Shown one piece after another: positions 33,090 through 42,600 of a DNA stretch of 64,000 nucleotides. This stretch comes from Mucilaginibacter gracilis (GTDB lineage Bacteria > Bacteroidota > Bacteroidia > Sphingobacteriales > Sphingobacteriaceae). Numbering within the stretch: position 1 is the first letter of the stretch; each line of letters begins with the position of its first letter. The translations under genes and the position numbers were made by a program. Where the stretch lies: assembly GCF_003633615.1 (NCBI RefSeq), contig NZ_RBKU01000001.1:992001-1056000 (forward strand). The letters run 5' to 3'. The notes under the pieces were generated by a model. It was not told the origin of the DNA and made no database searches. It saw nothing but the letters and a program-made list of their open reading frames with translations.

Positions 33090-33842
33090 CTACGAAAACG
33101 CCAACCCACCGTTAATGTCAATATTTGTACCTGTTACAAAGCTCGATTCATCGCTTGCCAGGTAGCATACCAGGTCGGCAACTTCACTGGCTTTACCTTC
33201 GCGGCGAAGCGGCGTGGCGTTGGCTACGTTGCTGCGCACTTCGGGCTTTGAAAATGTATCATGAAAACTGGTTGCTATCATTCCCGGCGCTACACCATTA
33301 ACGCGGATACCTTTTGGGCCTAATTCTTTTGCAAGTGCACGTGTATAGGTTAATAATGCGCCTTTAGCAGTAGCATACACCGATGCGCCCGGCCCGCCGC
33401 CGTCTCGCCCGGCAAGGGATGAAAAATTAATAATGGAGCTACCGGCAGGCATAAAGGGTAAAACAGCTTTTGACGACTTAAATGCTGATTTTACGTTAAG
33501 ATCGAACACAAAGTCCCAAAAGTCATCGTCAATTTCGGCAGTAGGTTTGCGTGCAACCAAACCGCCGGCAACATTCACCAGGATGTGAATCTCATCGCCG
33601 AAAGCTTCACGGGCTTTATCTATTAGTGCCGCTACATCGTGGGTGTTAGTCATATCGCCATACACGGCAATGGCCTCGCCGCCATTGCTTTTTATCTGGG
33701 CCAGCGTTTCGTCGGCATCATTGGCTTGCCTAAAATAGTTTACCACAACTTTGGCACCTTCGGCAGCAAGTTTAACAGATACCGCACGGCCAATATCACG
33801 GGCACCGCCGGTTACAATGGCAACTTTGTTTTTTAAACGCAT
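33090..33842 (-). CDS. SDR oxidoreductase, probable DEH reductase of alginate catabolism
   Basis: 250 residues: cofactor loop TGGARDIGRAVS, ILVNVAGGLVARKPT (NNAG variant NVAG), Ser in INFSSLAGRDGGGPGAS, the pair YATAKG, then VAPGMIATSFHDTF and the end VTGTNIDINGGLAFS. SDRs of this subgroup sit in Bacteroidota alginate loci, where they reduce 4-deoxy-L-erythro-5-hexoseulose uronate (DEH) to 2-keto-3-deoxygluconate with NAD(P)H. It is five bases from the MFS gene and last in the minus-strand operon with the PL17 lyase and KdgF, which supports that role. The exact substrate is inference. Confidence 0.8.
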   Translation of the reverse strand: MRLKNKVAIVTGGARDIGRAVSVKLAAEGAKVVVNYFRQANDADETLAQIKSNGGEAIAVYGDMTNTHDVAALIDKAREAFGDEIHILVNVAGGLVARKPTAEIDDDFWDFVFDLNVKSAFKSSKAVLPFMPAGSSIINFSSLAGRDGGGPGASVYATAKGALLTYTRALAKELGPKGIRVNGVAPGMIATSFHDTFSKPEVRSNVANATPLRREGKASEVADLVCYLASDESSFVTGTNIDINGGLAFS

Positions 33843-33847
33843 ATTTT

Positions 33848-35188
33848 TTAGTTTTTAAGGTTTTTGGATGAAATGAATGTTACTGAAAGCCATGCTATAG
33901 GTACAAGCACAGCACCAAGTATAAAAAAGGAAGTATAACTGGTTTGTGTTATAACCGGTACTGCCCAGGTAGTGAATAATGTACCCACAACCGCTGCCGT
34001 GCCACCCATACCCGCTACCGTGCCTACGTTTTTACCATTAAAATAATCAGATGGCAGGGTTTGTAAATTATTGATAAGGAATTGGAAACCAAAGAGGGTT
34101 ATGCTGATAAGCGTCATAGCTAAACCGGGATGGCTTTTTAAATCGGGCAGGTAAATAACGATGCCAACCAAGCCTACCAACATAAATACACAGCCAATAG
34201 TGATGGCCCTTTTGCGCGATTTGGCCGCATCATTGCCCCGCCGTATCATCACCGATGAATAGTATCCGCCAAGTAAGCTGCCACAGGCGGCCACCAGGTA
34301 AGGTATCCATGTAAAGCCCGCTATTTGTTTAATATCAAAAAGGAATTGCTCTTTTAAAAAGGTAGGCAACCAGGTAACAAACAACCACCAAACAGGATCG
34401 ATAAAAAAACGACCTAAAATAATGCCCCATGTATTGTTAAATTTTAATAGCTCGCGCCAGGTATAAACCGTTTGCGGAACAGGAAAGGGATTTTTTGTAT
34501 TAGTGGATAAAATATATTGCCGCTCTTCTGGTGTGATCCAGGGATGTTTGTCGGGCGTGTTTTTGTTGATCACCAGCCATGGGATTACCCAAAGAACACC
34601 TAAAACGGCCACACAGGCAAAGGTTAATTTCCAGCCTAATGCAACAAATAACAAAGCTATAACCGGTGCCGCTATGACCGAGCCCAACGACGCGCCCGCG
34701 CCAAAGATGCCTTGTGCTATAGCCCTTTCTTTTGCAGGAAACCACTCGGCATTGCTTTTTGTGGCACCAGGCCAGTTTCCGGCCTCGCTAAAGCCAAGCA
34801 TAAACCTAAAGATATTGAACGAGAACAACCCCCTCGCCAAAGCATGTAAGGCGATAGATATACTCCATCCTAAAATAGAGAAAGCCATCCCCAAACGTGT
34901 ACCAATGGCGTCCATTAGCTTACCCGTAAATGTTTGGCCTAACGCATAGGCTATCATAAAGAATGTGGTGATAAGCGCCAGTGCGTTTTTGCTGCCCGCA
35001 TCGCTAATGCCAAATTCTTTGTAGATGTAGGGCCACATAATATTGATGGCACTCCGATCGATATAATTAATCACGGTTGCCAGTCCTATCAAGGCAATAA
35101 TATACCAGCGTAAGCCTTTAATTTTCACGTATAGTCCCGGTTTAAAATAAACAATAATATATTGTGCCCATGCCCTAAAATCAGGCAT
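33848..35188 (-). CDS. MFS transporter, hexuronate/anion-cation symporter type
   Basis: 446 residues from ATG 35188. A GTG at 35128 gives MKIKGLRWYIIALIGLATV, the family's usual start, and may be the real one. Twelve hydrophobic segments. INYIDRSAINIMWPYI and the loop GFSEAGNWPGATKSNAEWFPAKERAIAQGIFGAGASLGS are the ExuT/ACS (anion:cation symporter) signature. It would carry unsaturated monouronate or DEH across the inner membrane. It sits between the esterase and the DEH reductase genes in one operon. Confidence 0.88.
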   Translation of the reverse strand: MPDFRAWAQYIIVYFKPGLYVKIKGLRWYIIALIGLATVINYIDRSAINIMWPYIYKEFGISDAGSKNALALITTFFMIAYALGQTFTGKLMDAIGTRLGMAFSILGWSISIALHALARGLFSFNIFRFMLGFSEAGNWPGATKSNAEWFPAKERAIAQGIFGAGASLGSVIAAPVIALLFVALGWKLTFACVAVLGVLWVIPWLVINKNTPDKHPWITPEERQYILSTNTKNPFPVPQTVYTWRELLKFNNTWGIILGRFFIDPVWWLFVTWLPTFLKEQFLFDIKQIAGFTWIPYLVAACGSLLGGYYSSVMIRRGNDAAKSRKRAITIGCVFMLVGLVGIVIYLPDLKSHPGLAMTLISITLFGFQFLINNLQTLPSDYFNGKNVGTVAGMGGTAAVVGTLFTTWAVPVITQTSYTSFFILGAVLVPIAWLSVTFISSKNLKN

Positions 35189-35222
35189 GGGTATTGTTTT
35201 GTTAGGTTTTAAGCTTCTGCTT

Positions 35223-36116
35223 TTAAATGCCTACCTCTTTTAAAAAGGTTAGTATGGCATCGTTTATTTCTTTTGTTTTTTCGGGTGTAAAGTTGCCATG
35301 CTTACCACCGTCAACGGTTATAAACTCGGTTTTTATACCTGTGTCCAGCAGTTTTTGATGCAGGTCTACGGATTGTTGGTAGGGTACCGTGGTATCGGCA
35401 TTGCCATGTACAATAAACACCGGCGGACTGCTCTTTTTTACATAAGCTATCGGCGAAACCGTCATAGCAAATTCTTTGTCAGTAGCATGAGTGCCAAGCC
35501 AGTTTGTTGCCGATTTACTGTGAATAACCAGCCCGTAACCCCAGTTCCACACATCGGTAATTCCAAATTTGTCTATAATGGCCGCAACTTTAATACGTTC
35601 TGTACCGGGGCAATTGGTATCAAAACGATTGTCGTTTTCCAACAAACCGCCCATCAAAGCTAAATGCCCACCTGCCGAACTGCCCATAATCACAATCTTT
35701 TTAATATCGATGTTGAGGGCCTTGGCATTTTTAATGAGGTAGATTAAAGCGCAGCGGGTATCCTCAATGCAGCCGGGTGCTTTGGCAACCTGCACCAAGC
35801 GGTATTCTATATTAGCCACGGCATAACCTGCCTTAAAAAATGGGCCGAAACCGCCTTGCTCTTCCTTGGTGCCGTGGTTCCAGCCGCCGCCATGTATGTT
35901 GATAATAACAGGCGTTGGCTTGCTAACCTTTGGCGGGGTGTAAATATCCATCCGGCCGTCCCAATCGCCAACTTTTGTATAAACCACATCCAGCTGTTTA
36001 GTAAAACCAGCCGGAACTGTAATTGCCTTTTTTGCCTTGGATGTATCGGCATCCTTTTCTTGCGCCCTGGCCACGCCCGCAACCAATAACAAAACAACAA
36101 ATAATATCATTCTCAT
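35223..36116 (-). CDS. secreted carboxylesterase (BD-FAE/acetylesterase-like)
   Basis: 297 residues with a signal peptide (MILFVVLLLVAGVARAQ). INIHGGGWNHGTKEEQGGF gives the HGGG oxyanion motif, then IMGSSAGGHLALMGG the nucleophile elbow (GSSAG). FIVHGNADTTVPYQQS gives the Asp and DGGKHGNF the His. Such alpha/beta-hydrolases remove acyl groups from polysaccharides or lignin-carbohydrate esters. In an alginate locus, deacetylation of O-acetylated bacterial alginate is an attractive but unproven job. It lies 34 bp from the MFS gene and 18 bp after the cupin gene. Confidence 0.82.
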   Translation of the reverse strand: MRMILFVVLLLVAGVARAQEKDADTSKAKKAITVPAGFTKQLDVVYTKVGDWDGRMDIYTPPKVSKPTPVIINIHGGGWNHGTKEEQGGFGPFFKAGYAVANIEYRLVQVAKAPGCIEDTRCALIYLIKNAKALNIDIKKIVIMGSSAGGHLALMGGLLENDNRFDTNCPGTERIKVAAIIDKFGITDVWNWGYGLVIHSKSATNWLGTHATDKEFAMTVSPIAYVKKSSPPVFIVHGNADTTVPYQQSVDLHQKLLDTGIKTEFITVDGGKHGNFTPEKTKEINDAILTFLKEVGI

Positions 36117-36134
36117 AATTTTGTTGTTAATTGG

Positions 36135-36470
36135 TTAAATAAAGTCTTCCCTTAAGGGGCTAAATACATCTATCAACAAACCTGCTTCAATGCAAACGCA
36201 ACCGTGTATCACTTCGGGGGGTACATAATAGCCATCGCCTTGTTTAATGATGCGTTTTTCGTCGCCTATCTGCATCTCAAAAACACCGCTCTCCACGTAA
36301 GTTACCTGCGAATGCGGGTGCTGATGCAGCGTGCCTATGCCACCAGTTTCAAATTTTGCTTTCACCAGCATAATTTTATCATCGTAGCCAAACACCTGCC
36401 TTTTAACTTTTTCGGCGGGAGTTTCCCATTTAATTTCGTTCGCTATCTGGAACAGACCGCTTTGCGCCAT
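36135..36470 (-). CDS. kdgF: KdgF-like cupin
   Basis: 111 residues, a single cupin barrel. The metal motif is GTLHQHPHSQVTYVESGVFEMQIG (two His, then Glu) with the second box DGYYVPPEVIHGCVC. KdgF proteins turn the unsaturated monouronate released by lyases into its linear keto form (DEH or DKI), a step shared by pectin and alginate breakdown. It lies five bases from the PL17 lyase gene in the same operon, as expected. The identification is from motif, length and place. Confidence 0.8.
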   Translation of the reverse strand: MAQSGLFQIANEIKWETPAEKVKRQVFGYDDKIMLVKAKFETGGIGTLHQHPHSQVTYVESGVFEMQIGDEKRIIKQGDGYYVPPEVIHGCVCIEAGLLIDVFSPLREDFI

Positions 36471-36474
36471 ATTG

Positions 36475-38619
36475 TTAGTTTTTACTGATCTGGATAAATT
36501 TGTCTTTACTGCTGTAATTCAATTTACAGGTGTATGTTTTGCCTTTTACAGCAAAGCTAAACGTAGTTTCGGCTGCTTCGTTACCAATAACTTTCAGGTT
36601 GCTTATGTTGCTTTTAGCACCTGTAGTAGTTTCAGCGGTAGCATCGGTTCTGCCATGTGTTTCGGTAATGCTGATGAATGCCTGGCAACCGGCTTGCTTT
36701 TGCTCCAGGATAAAACCACGCTCATTACGCAGGTTCATATTAGGGTCGCCCGCGCCCACGGTTACCAGTTTTACCTTCATGGGCGATGTACCTACAAAGT
36801 GCGTGGTATAAAAGTGTTCGGCGTTCAGCATGGTTATGTAGCTACTTTGGTTAGCAACATCATTGTCGCTATTGAACCAAATATGCTGGAAGCCATTATC
36901 GCTGCCCAAAGCTTTCAAATCGTTAGTAACGGCGCTGAATTTAAACGACGCATCGGTGATAACACCCTGATACCAGAACGGCAAACTGTATTGATGTTCG
37001 GCAGCGGCATTTACCTGAAAAACATCTATCATTAAAGCTTTGGTGGCACCGTCGGGCTTAAATAAAATACTGCTCCGCAACAGGCCTACGCCGGGGTAGG
37101 CTTGGTTTTCCCGGGCGCTTGTAATTTGTATATCACCTTTGGCTTCAAAATGTAACAGGCTTGCGTGCGTAGGTTGGGCTTTATTAAGAACTGCGCCGAA
37201 CTGCGATTGCCGGTCAACCGTAACGGTGTTGTGGGCGATGGTTTGCTTGGCCCAGGTTTTGTTTTCGGGAAGGTAATCACCACCAAATTTTGATTCGATG
37301 TTGACGAACCGGGCTGAACCATAGTCGGAAAATATCTCTGATCCGTTATCGTAATACAAAATCTCAAGCCTGTCGAAGTGGCCGTGGCCCATACCCTGCC
37401 CGGCGGCTTTGAGTAGCAAACACTGCTGTGATGCGTTGGTGCCGTATCGCAATATGCCTAAACCACCTTCATCGCCCTTTGGCCCGTCGCTCATCCATTG
37501 GCTTTTGTAACCAAAAGGCTGGGCTTTGCCATCGGCAAGGGCTTTAGCAACGGTCAACCCGGCATCCGAAATCACTACCTTGTTTTGCTTCTTGGCGATG
37601 TCGAGCAGATCAGCTTCAGGCTGGATATCCGCGTAAGCAATGTCTACACCATAAACCATTTCGTCGGAAACGAAATCCTTATCCTTCATTGCATCGTTTA
37701 TAGGGAAAAAATAATTGGTAGTATAGGTACATTGCAAACCGGCGTGAATAGCCTTGGCCAATATGTTATCCCGATATTTAAAAATCTGGCGTTCGGGCTG
37801 GTTTTGCTGTATGGCTTTTGCGAGGATAACAAAAGGCATTATGGCATAACGCTGATAGTAAGGCCCTTCGGTATAGTAGCCATCTGGCGAAAATAGTTCT
37901 TCCAGTTGTTTTAAAAATCCGGTTTTACCATCCCTGTTAGATCCCTTTAGCGCCATTTCAACGTATTCGGGTTTATGTATCACATAAGCGGTAATACCAA
38001 CCGCGGCCAAACACCAGGTACCGTGATTGTGGATAAGGTTGAAGGTTTCTTTACAATCCTCCGTAAAGTATTTCAATATCGGCACAAACAAATGCTCCTC
38101 AATGGTTGCCCTGTCCTTAACAGCAATGCTGTTGTAGGCCATATCGTAACCTTGTATTACGGTTACCTGCCATACAAAATCATTCAGGCATTGCCAAAAT
38201 AGCTTACCGGGTATCTGGTTACTTTTTTGCTTGGGATGCTTGGGCCATTGCTCATATTGGGCGGCATACAGCAGCAATATATCCTTAATATAGGTAGAAT
38301 ATTTTACATCGCCCGTCATCTGGAAGGCTATACCGCAAGATAGGATATTGGCCGCGTTGTTTTTGTGCTGCTCGTGCGTGTATCCGCCGGCACCGTCTCT
38401 GGGTGTTGGTACGTCCATTTTTTCGGCGAGGGCTTTATCAGCCTTAGCCTTGATATCGGCGAATGATTTTTTAAGCAGCGGGTATTCTGCAATGCCTTTT
38501 TTAACCGCCGGGATACCCGCCTCGGTCAACATTAAGTTTGGGTGTACCTGCACTTGTGCACGTAATATCGCCGGGAAACAGCAAGCCAAAGCGATAGGCA
38601 AATAGCGTAATAATTTCAT
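36475..38619 (-). CDS. PL17 oligoalginate lyase
   Basis: 714 residues with a signal peptide (LLRYLPIALACCFPAILRAQ). The first ~380 residues are the (alpha/alpha) toroid, with FNLIHNHGTW placing Asn198-His199 as in PL17 enzymes, and SPDGYYTEGPYYQRYA holding the catalytic Tyr candidates (248-255). The remainder is the beta-sheet heparinase-II/III-like domain with MGHGHFDRLEILYYDNGSEIFSDYGSARFVN. PL17 enzymes act exolytically on alginate oligomers to give DEH precursors, probably in the periplasm. Heparinase II/III is the main alternative; neighbours (KdgF, SDR, MFS) favour alginate. Confidence 0.85.
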   Translation of the reverse strand: MKLLRYLPIALACCFPAILRAQVQVHPNLMLTEAGIPAVKKGIAEYPLLKKSFADIKAKADKALAEKMDVPTPRDGAGGYTHEQHKNNAANILSCGIAFQMTGDVKYSTYIKDILLLYAAQYEQWPKHPKQKSNQIPGKLFWQCLNDFVWQVTVIQGYDMAYNSIAVKDRATIEEHLFVPILKYFTEDCKETFNLIHNHGTWCLAAVGITAYVIHKPEYVEMALKGSNRDGKTGFLKQLEELFSPDGYYTEGPYYQRYAIMPFVILAKAIQQNQPERQIFKYRDNILAKAIHAGLQCTYTTNYFFPINDAMKDKDFVSDEMVYGVDIAYADIQPEADLLDIAKKQNKVVISDAGLTVAKALADGKAQPFGYKSQWMSDGPKGDEGGLGILRYGTNASQQCLLLKAAGQGMGHGHFDRLEILYYDNGSEIFSDYGSARFVNIESKFGGDYLPENKTWAKQTIAHNTVTVDRQSQFGAVLNKAQPTHASLLHFEAKGDIQITSARENQAYPGVGLLRSSILFKPDGATKALMIDVFQVNAAAEHQYSLPFWYQGVITDASFKFSAVTNDLKALGSDNGFQHIWFNSDNDVANQSSYITMLNAEHFYTTHFVGTSPMKVKLVTVGAGDPNMNLRNERGFILEQKQAGCQAFISITETHGRTDATAETTTGAKSNISNLKVIGNEAAETTFSFAVKGKTYTCKLNYSSKDKFIQISKN

Positions 38620-38621
38620 TG

Positions 38622-39359
38622 TTAGTGTTTACCTATAATTTGATTAGCTGCAAAAGCGGTGCGTGCAACCTGTAAAACTTCGTCGAGGTGGGCAGCCATG
38701 GCATTTTCGGCGGCATCTACGTCTTGGTCTTCAATGGCTTGTAAAATTAAGCGGTGTTCTTTAACCGCCAATTTTCCTCGATCTTTACCGCACACCTTAC
38801 TTTCGATGATGTTTTTGATAAGGTCGGGTATTAAAACTACCATCATTGATTCTATGACCGAGTTTTTGGTCGACTCTGCAATCTTGATGTGGAAAAGCAT
38901 ATCTTCCTCAACAGCGTCAACATCCTGCGATATCTTCAGTTCATAATCCGCAATCGCTATTTTAAGGGCATGCAGGTCTTGCTGTGTGCGTCGTTCGGCA
39001 GCAAGCCTTACGGCATCAAGCTCTATATAATATCGCGCTTCTATCAGTGCGCTAAAATCGTCCTTATTAAACTTAATAATATCAGTTATCAGGTTGTCCA
39101 TTACTTTGATACTCATGCCCGATACATAAGTTCCGCTTTGGGGCGATGTTCGTAATAATCCATAAAACTCAAGCTTTAAAATGGCTTCGCGTACATAGCT
39201 GCGGCCAACGCCAAGCCTTTCGGCAAGTTGCCTTTCGGCAGGCAGGCGGTCGCCGGGTTTTAACTGACCGGAGGTCATGAGTTGTTTTAACTGAAGGATA
39301 ATTTTATCTACAGGCGATTCAACCTGAATAGCCTGTAAGTTCCTGATCGTATTTTTCAA
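38622..39359 (-). CDS. GntR regulator, FadR/UxuR subfamily
   Basis: 245 residues from TTG 39359. An upstream ATG at 39416 lies before the -7 box of the gene's own promoter (39395-39402), so it cannot be in the mRNA. The winged helix is VDKIILQLKQLMTSGQLKPGDRLPAERQLAERLGVGRSYVREAILKLEFYGLL; the FCD domain follows with ARYYIELDAVRLAAERR, DMLFHIKIAESTKN and VKEHRLILQAIEDQD, where Asp and His residues hold a metal near the ligand. It overlaps nothing and precedes the PL17 gene by two bases on the same strand, so it heads the operon. It likely represses operon and susC until a uronate intermediate binds. Confidence 0.87.
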   Translation of the reverse strand: MKNTIRNLQAIQVESPVDKIILQLKQLMTSGQLKPGDRLPAERQLAERLGVGRSYVREAILKLEFYGLLRTSPQSGTYVSGMSIKVMDNLITDIIKFNKDDFSALIEARYYIELDAVRLAAERRTQQDLHALKIAIADYELKISQDVDAVEEDMLFHIKIAESTKNSVIESMMVVLIPDLIKNIIESKVCGKDRGKLAVKEHRLILQAIEDQDVDAAENAMAAHLDEVLQVARTAFAANQIIGKH

Positions 39360-39370
39360 GCGGTTAATTT

Positions 39371-39397
39371 TTGGTTCACCAATAATTGGTTCACCAA
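39371..39397. promoter_or_regulatory. paired GntR operators on the gntR side
   Basis: TTGGTTCACCAA occurs twice (39371-39382 and 39386-39397), 15 bp apart from start to start. Each is TTGGT-NN-ACCAA, the FadR/UxuR form (UxuR: TTGGT-AT-ACCAA). The pair covers the -7 box and start of transcription of gntR. Confidence 0.75.
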
Positions 39398-39425
39398 AAG
39401 TACAAGTAATTTTCAATTATACAAA
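39395..39425 (-). promoter_or_regulatory. gntR operon promoter
   Basis: On the minus strand TTTG (39422-39425), 19 bp, then TACTTTTG (39395-39402): an exact Bacteroidota promoter. Transcription would start near 39388, inside the operators. Confidence 0.75.
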
Positions 39426-39539
39426 TGCACCATATCAAATTTATAATAAAACGAACTTTTCTTTTTAATTATAGCTTTAGGCACTATAATGTATACACTA
39501 TCAGCAAATTATAAATAAAATAAAAAAGCCACATAAAAA

Positions 39540-39570
39540 TTTGGAAATGGAAATTTAATCTCTAAATTTG
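39540..39570 (+). promoter_or_regulatory. susC promoter
   Basis: TTTG (39540-39543), 19 bp, then TAAATTTG (39563-39570): an exact Bacteroidota promoter, overlapped at its -7 box by the first operator of the susC side. Confidence 0.75.
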
Positions 39571-39594
39571 GTCAACCAATTATTGGTCAACCAA
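39568..39594. promoter_or_regulatory. paired GntR operators on the susC side
   Basis: TTGGTCAACCAA twice (39568-39579 and 39583-39594), again 15 bp apart from start to start. They sit on the -7 box and start site, the right place for repression. Confidence 0.75.
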
Positions 39595-39611
39595 AGATCA
39601 ATACCTCCATT

Positions 39612-42600
39612 ATGAAAATAAAACCTTTACTTAAACTAAAATTAGTATGCTCTCTTTTTTACAAAACACCCACCGGCTTGCTGGTTAAGTATTTTGAGGC
39701 CTACAAAAAACCCTTAAAAATGCAAGCCAATGCGCTGTGTTTACTATTAATATTTTTACTGCCAGCTGCTTTTTCTGTACCAGCTTTTGCCCAAAAAGCT
39801 ATTATGGTTGCCGGTACGGTAAAGGATAGCCATGGCGAACCGCTTATTGGTGTTGCCGTTAGGGTAAAGGGTACTAACAATGGTACAAGCACCAATATTG
39901 ATGGAAAGTATCAGCTTTCGGTTGCGGATAAAAACGCCACGCTGGTATTCACCTACATTGGTTTTGTTACCGCCGAGCAGCCTTTAGGTGGTAAGATTGT
40001 ACTAAACATCGCCCTGAAAGACGAAGCGAAAAGCCTTAACGAGGTTGTTATATTGGGCTACGGGCAGGCTAAACGGAAAGACCTGACGGGCTCGGTAGGA
40101 ACGGTTGATATGGGCGATTTGAACAAAGCACCTGTAAAATCGTTCGACGATGCTTTGGCAGGACGTGTTGCGGGGGTGCAGGTAACATCGCCCGACGGGC
40201 AGCCCGGTGCTTCGCCTGCTATCGTGATCCGCGGCGGCAACTCAGTTACACAGGATAACTCGCCACTGTATGTAATTGATGGTTTCCCGATAGAGGGCTA
40301 TAATAACAATGCTCTGGACCCTGCGGATATCGAATCGATAGAAGTTTTAAAGGACGCATCCTCAACCGCCATTTACGGTGCGCGTGGTGCTAATGGTGTA
40401 ATCATCATTACCACAAAACGCGGCAAAAGCGGTCCGCCGGTAGTAACTTACAGTACTTATTACGGTATACAAAACAATACCGGTACCGTAAAAGTAATGG
40501 ACCCCTACAATTACGTAAAGTACCAGCTGGAAATAGACTCGGTTACCAACAGCGTGCTGTATAATATTTACAACCCTACAACCAATCCCACAGGAACACA
40601 AAGCCTTGAAAGTTATCGTGATGCTCCGGCTATTGACTGGCAAAAGCAAATATTCCGCAAGGCACTTATGCAAAACCATTCGCTGGCTATAAGAGGTGGT
40701 AATAAAGATACTAAATACACCATTTCGGGCTCATTCCTGGGGCAAGACGGAACCGTGATAGCATCGGGCTTTAAGCGTTACCAGGGAAGGTTTACTTTAG
40801 ATCAGAATGTAACCGATAAATTAAAGGTAGGCATTAATAGCAATTACAGTTACCTGATAACAAACGGAACCCAGGTAGGCGGCGTAAGCTCCACCAATGA
40901 TGCCTTACTAATCAGTACATGGCGTTACAGACCGCTTGCAGGGCCGAATGAAGACCTGAACTCACTATTAACAGCTGCCCAGGATCTTGATGTGGTATCG
41001 TCAACCAACTATCAATGGAACCCTGTGCTAACCTTAAACAACGAACTGCGTAACCGTTACCAAACGCTGATAACCACAAATGCCTATTTAGATTATAGCT
41101 TTATACCCGAATTACGACTCAGAATAACGGGTGGCATCAACAGCAGCCATCTTGAGGCCGACCAGTTTAATACATCTAATTCGAGGTTAGGTAGCCCTAC
41201 CAGCACTTTAGGGCAGGGTGGGCCAAACGGCTCGGTAACTTATGGCGATATTACCAACCTAGTTAACGAAAATACTTTAACCTATAACAAAGTATTTGCC
41301 CGCAAACACGCATTGAATGTTTTGGTTGGTTTCACTATGGGCCAAAACACCACCTCTACAAGTGGCGGCGGGGCCATACTGGTACCCAACGAAAGCCTGG
41401 GTGTAAATGGTTTAAGCCAGGGGCAGCCGTTTTCCATCACCAGCTCAAAATCGACTAATACGCTGGTGTCGTTTTTAAGCAGGGTAAATTACAACTACGA
41501 TTCTAAATACCTGGCTACGGCAAGTTTTCGTACCGATGGATCATCTAAATTTTTAGATGGTAACATCTGGGGATATTTTCCATCCGGTTCGTTAGCATGG
41601 CGTTTTTCGCAAGAAAACTTTGCCAAGCCATTGAAATTCCTGTCGGATGGCAAAATCCGCGCCAGCTACGGTATTACCGGTAATAACCGCGTAAACGACC
41701 AGGCGGCTTATGCTTTGCTTGGCCAGGGCGGTGCGGCGGGTGCTTATACGCCGGGCAACGTATATATAAGCGGTGCATACCCGCTAAACCTGGCTAATCC
41801 TAATTTAAAGTGGGAGAATACCGCTGAGGCCGACTTAGGTATCGACCTATCATTACTAAACCAACGCATCACTTTTACTGCCGACGTTTACAACAAAAAA
41901 ACCACCAACCTGCTTTTAAATGCTTCGCTGCCGGGTGTTACCGGCTATGCTTCGGCGTTTCAAAATGTTGGGTCGGTACAAAACAGGGGGCTTGAATTTG
42001 CCTTATCAACAGCAAACATTACCAATAAAGATTTTACCTGGAATACGTCGTTTAATATCTCGTTCAACCGTACTAAAGTTTTGTCGCTTACATCCGGACA
42101 ATCGTATTTAAACACCATTGTTAAATTTAGCGGGGCCAACTTTGTTGCGGCAAGCCCGGCGTTTATAGCGCAGGTTGGCCAGCCGGTTAGCATGTTTTAC
42201 GGGCTGGTATCTGATGGCGTTTATCAAACCAGCGATTACAACCAAACATCGCCTGGCGTGTATGTTTTGAAACCCGGCATACCAACTTATGGATCAACCG
42301 TGTTAAAAACACCCGGCGCGTGGAAGTTTAAAGACCTTAACGGCGACGGTGTTATTGATGTGAACGATTTAACCACCATTGGCAACCCAAACCCTAAATT
42401 TATAGGCGGTTTCTCTAATAATTTTACTTACAAAGGGTTTGATCTGAACGTATTTTTGCAATACAGCTATGGCAACCAAATTATGAATGTTAACCGTTTA
42501 TTGATGGAAGGCGGCGCAGGTGTATCGGTAACGGTAGGTGCCAACCAGTTTGCCAGCTATGCCGACAGGTGGGAACCAGACAACCCGAGCAATACTTATG

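Noticed and set aside
36475..38619. Heparinase II/III proper
   Set aside because: The C-terminal domain is shared, but the NHG/GPYYQRYA motifs, KdgF, DEH-type reductase and MFS neighbours fit PL17 better.
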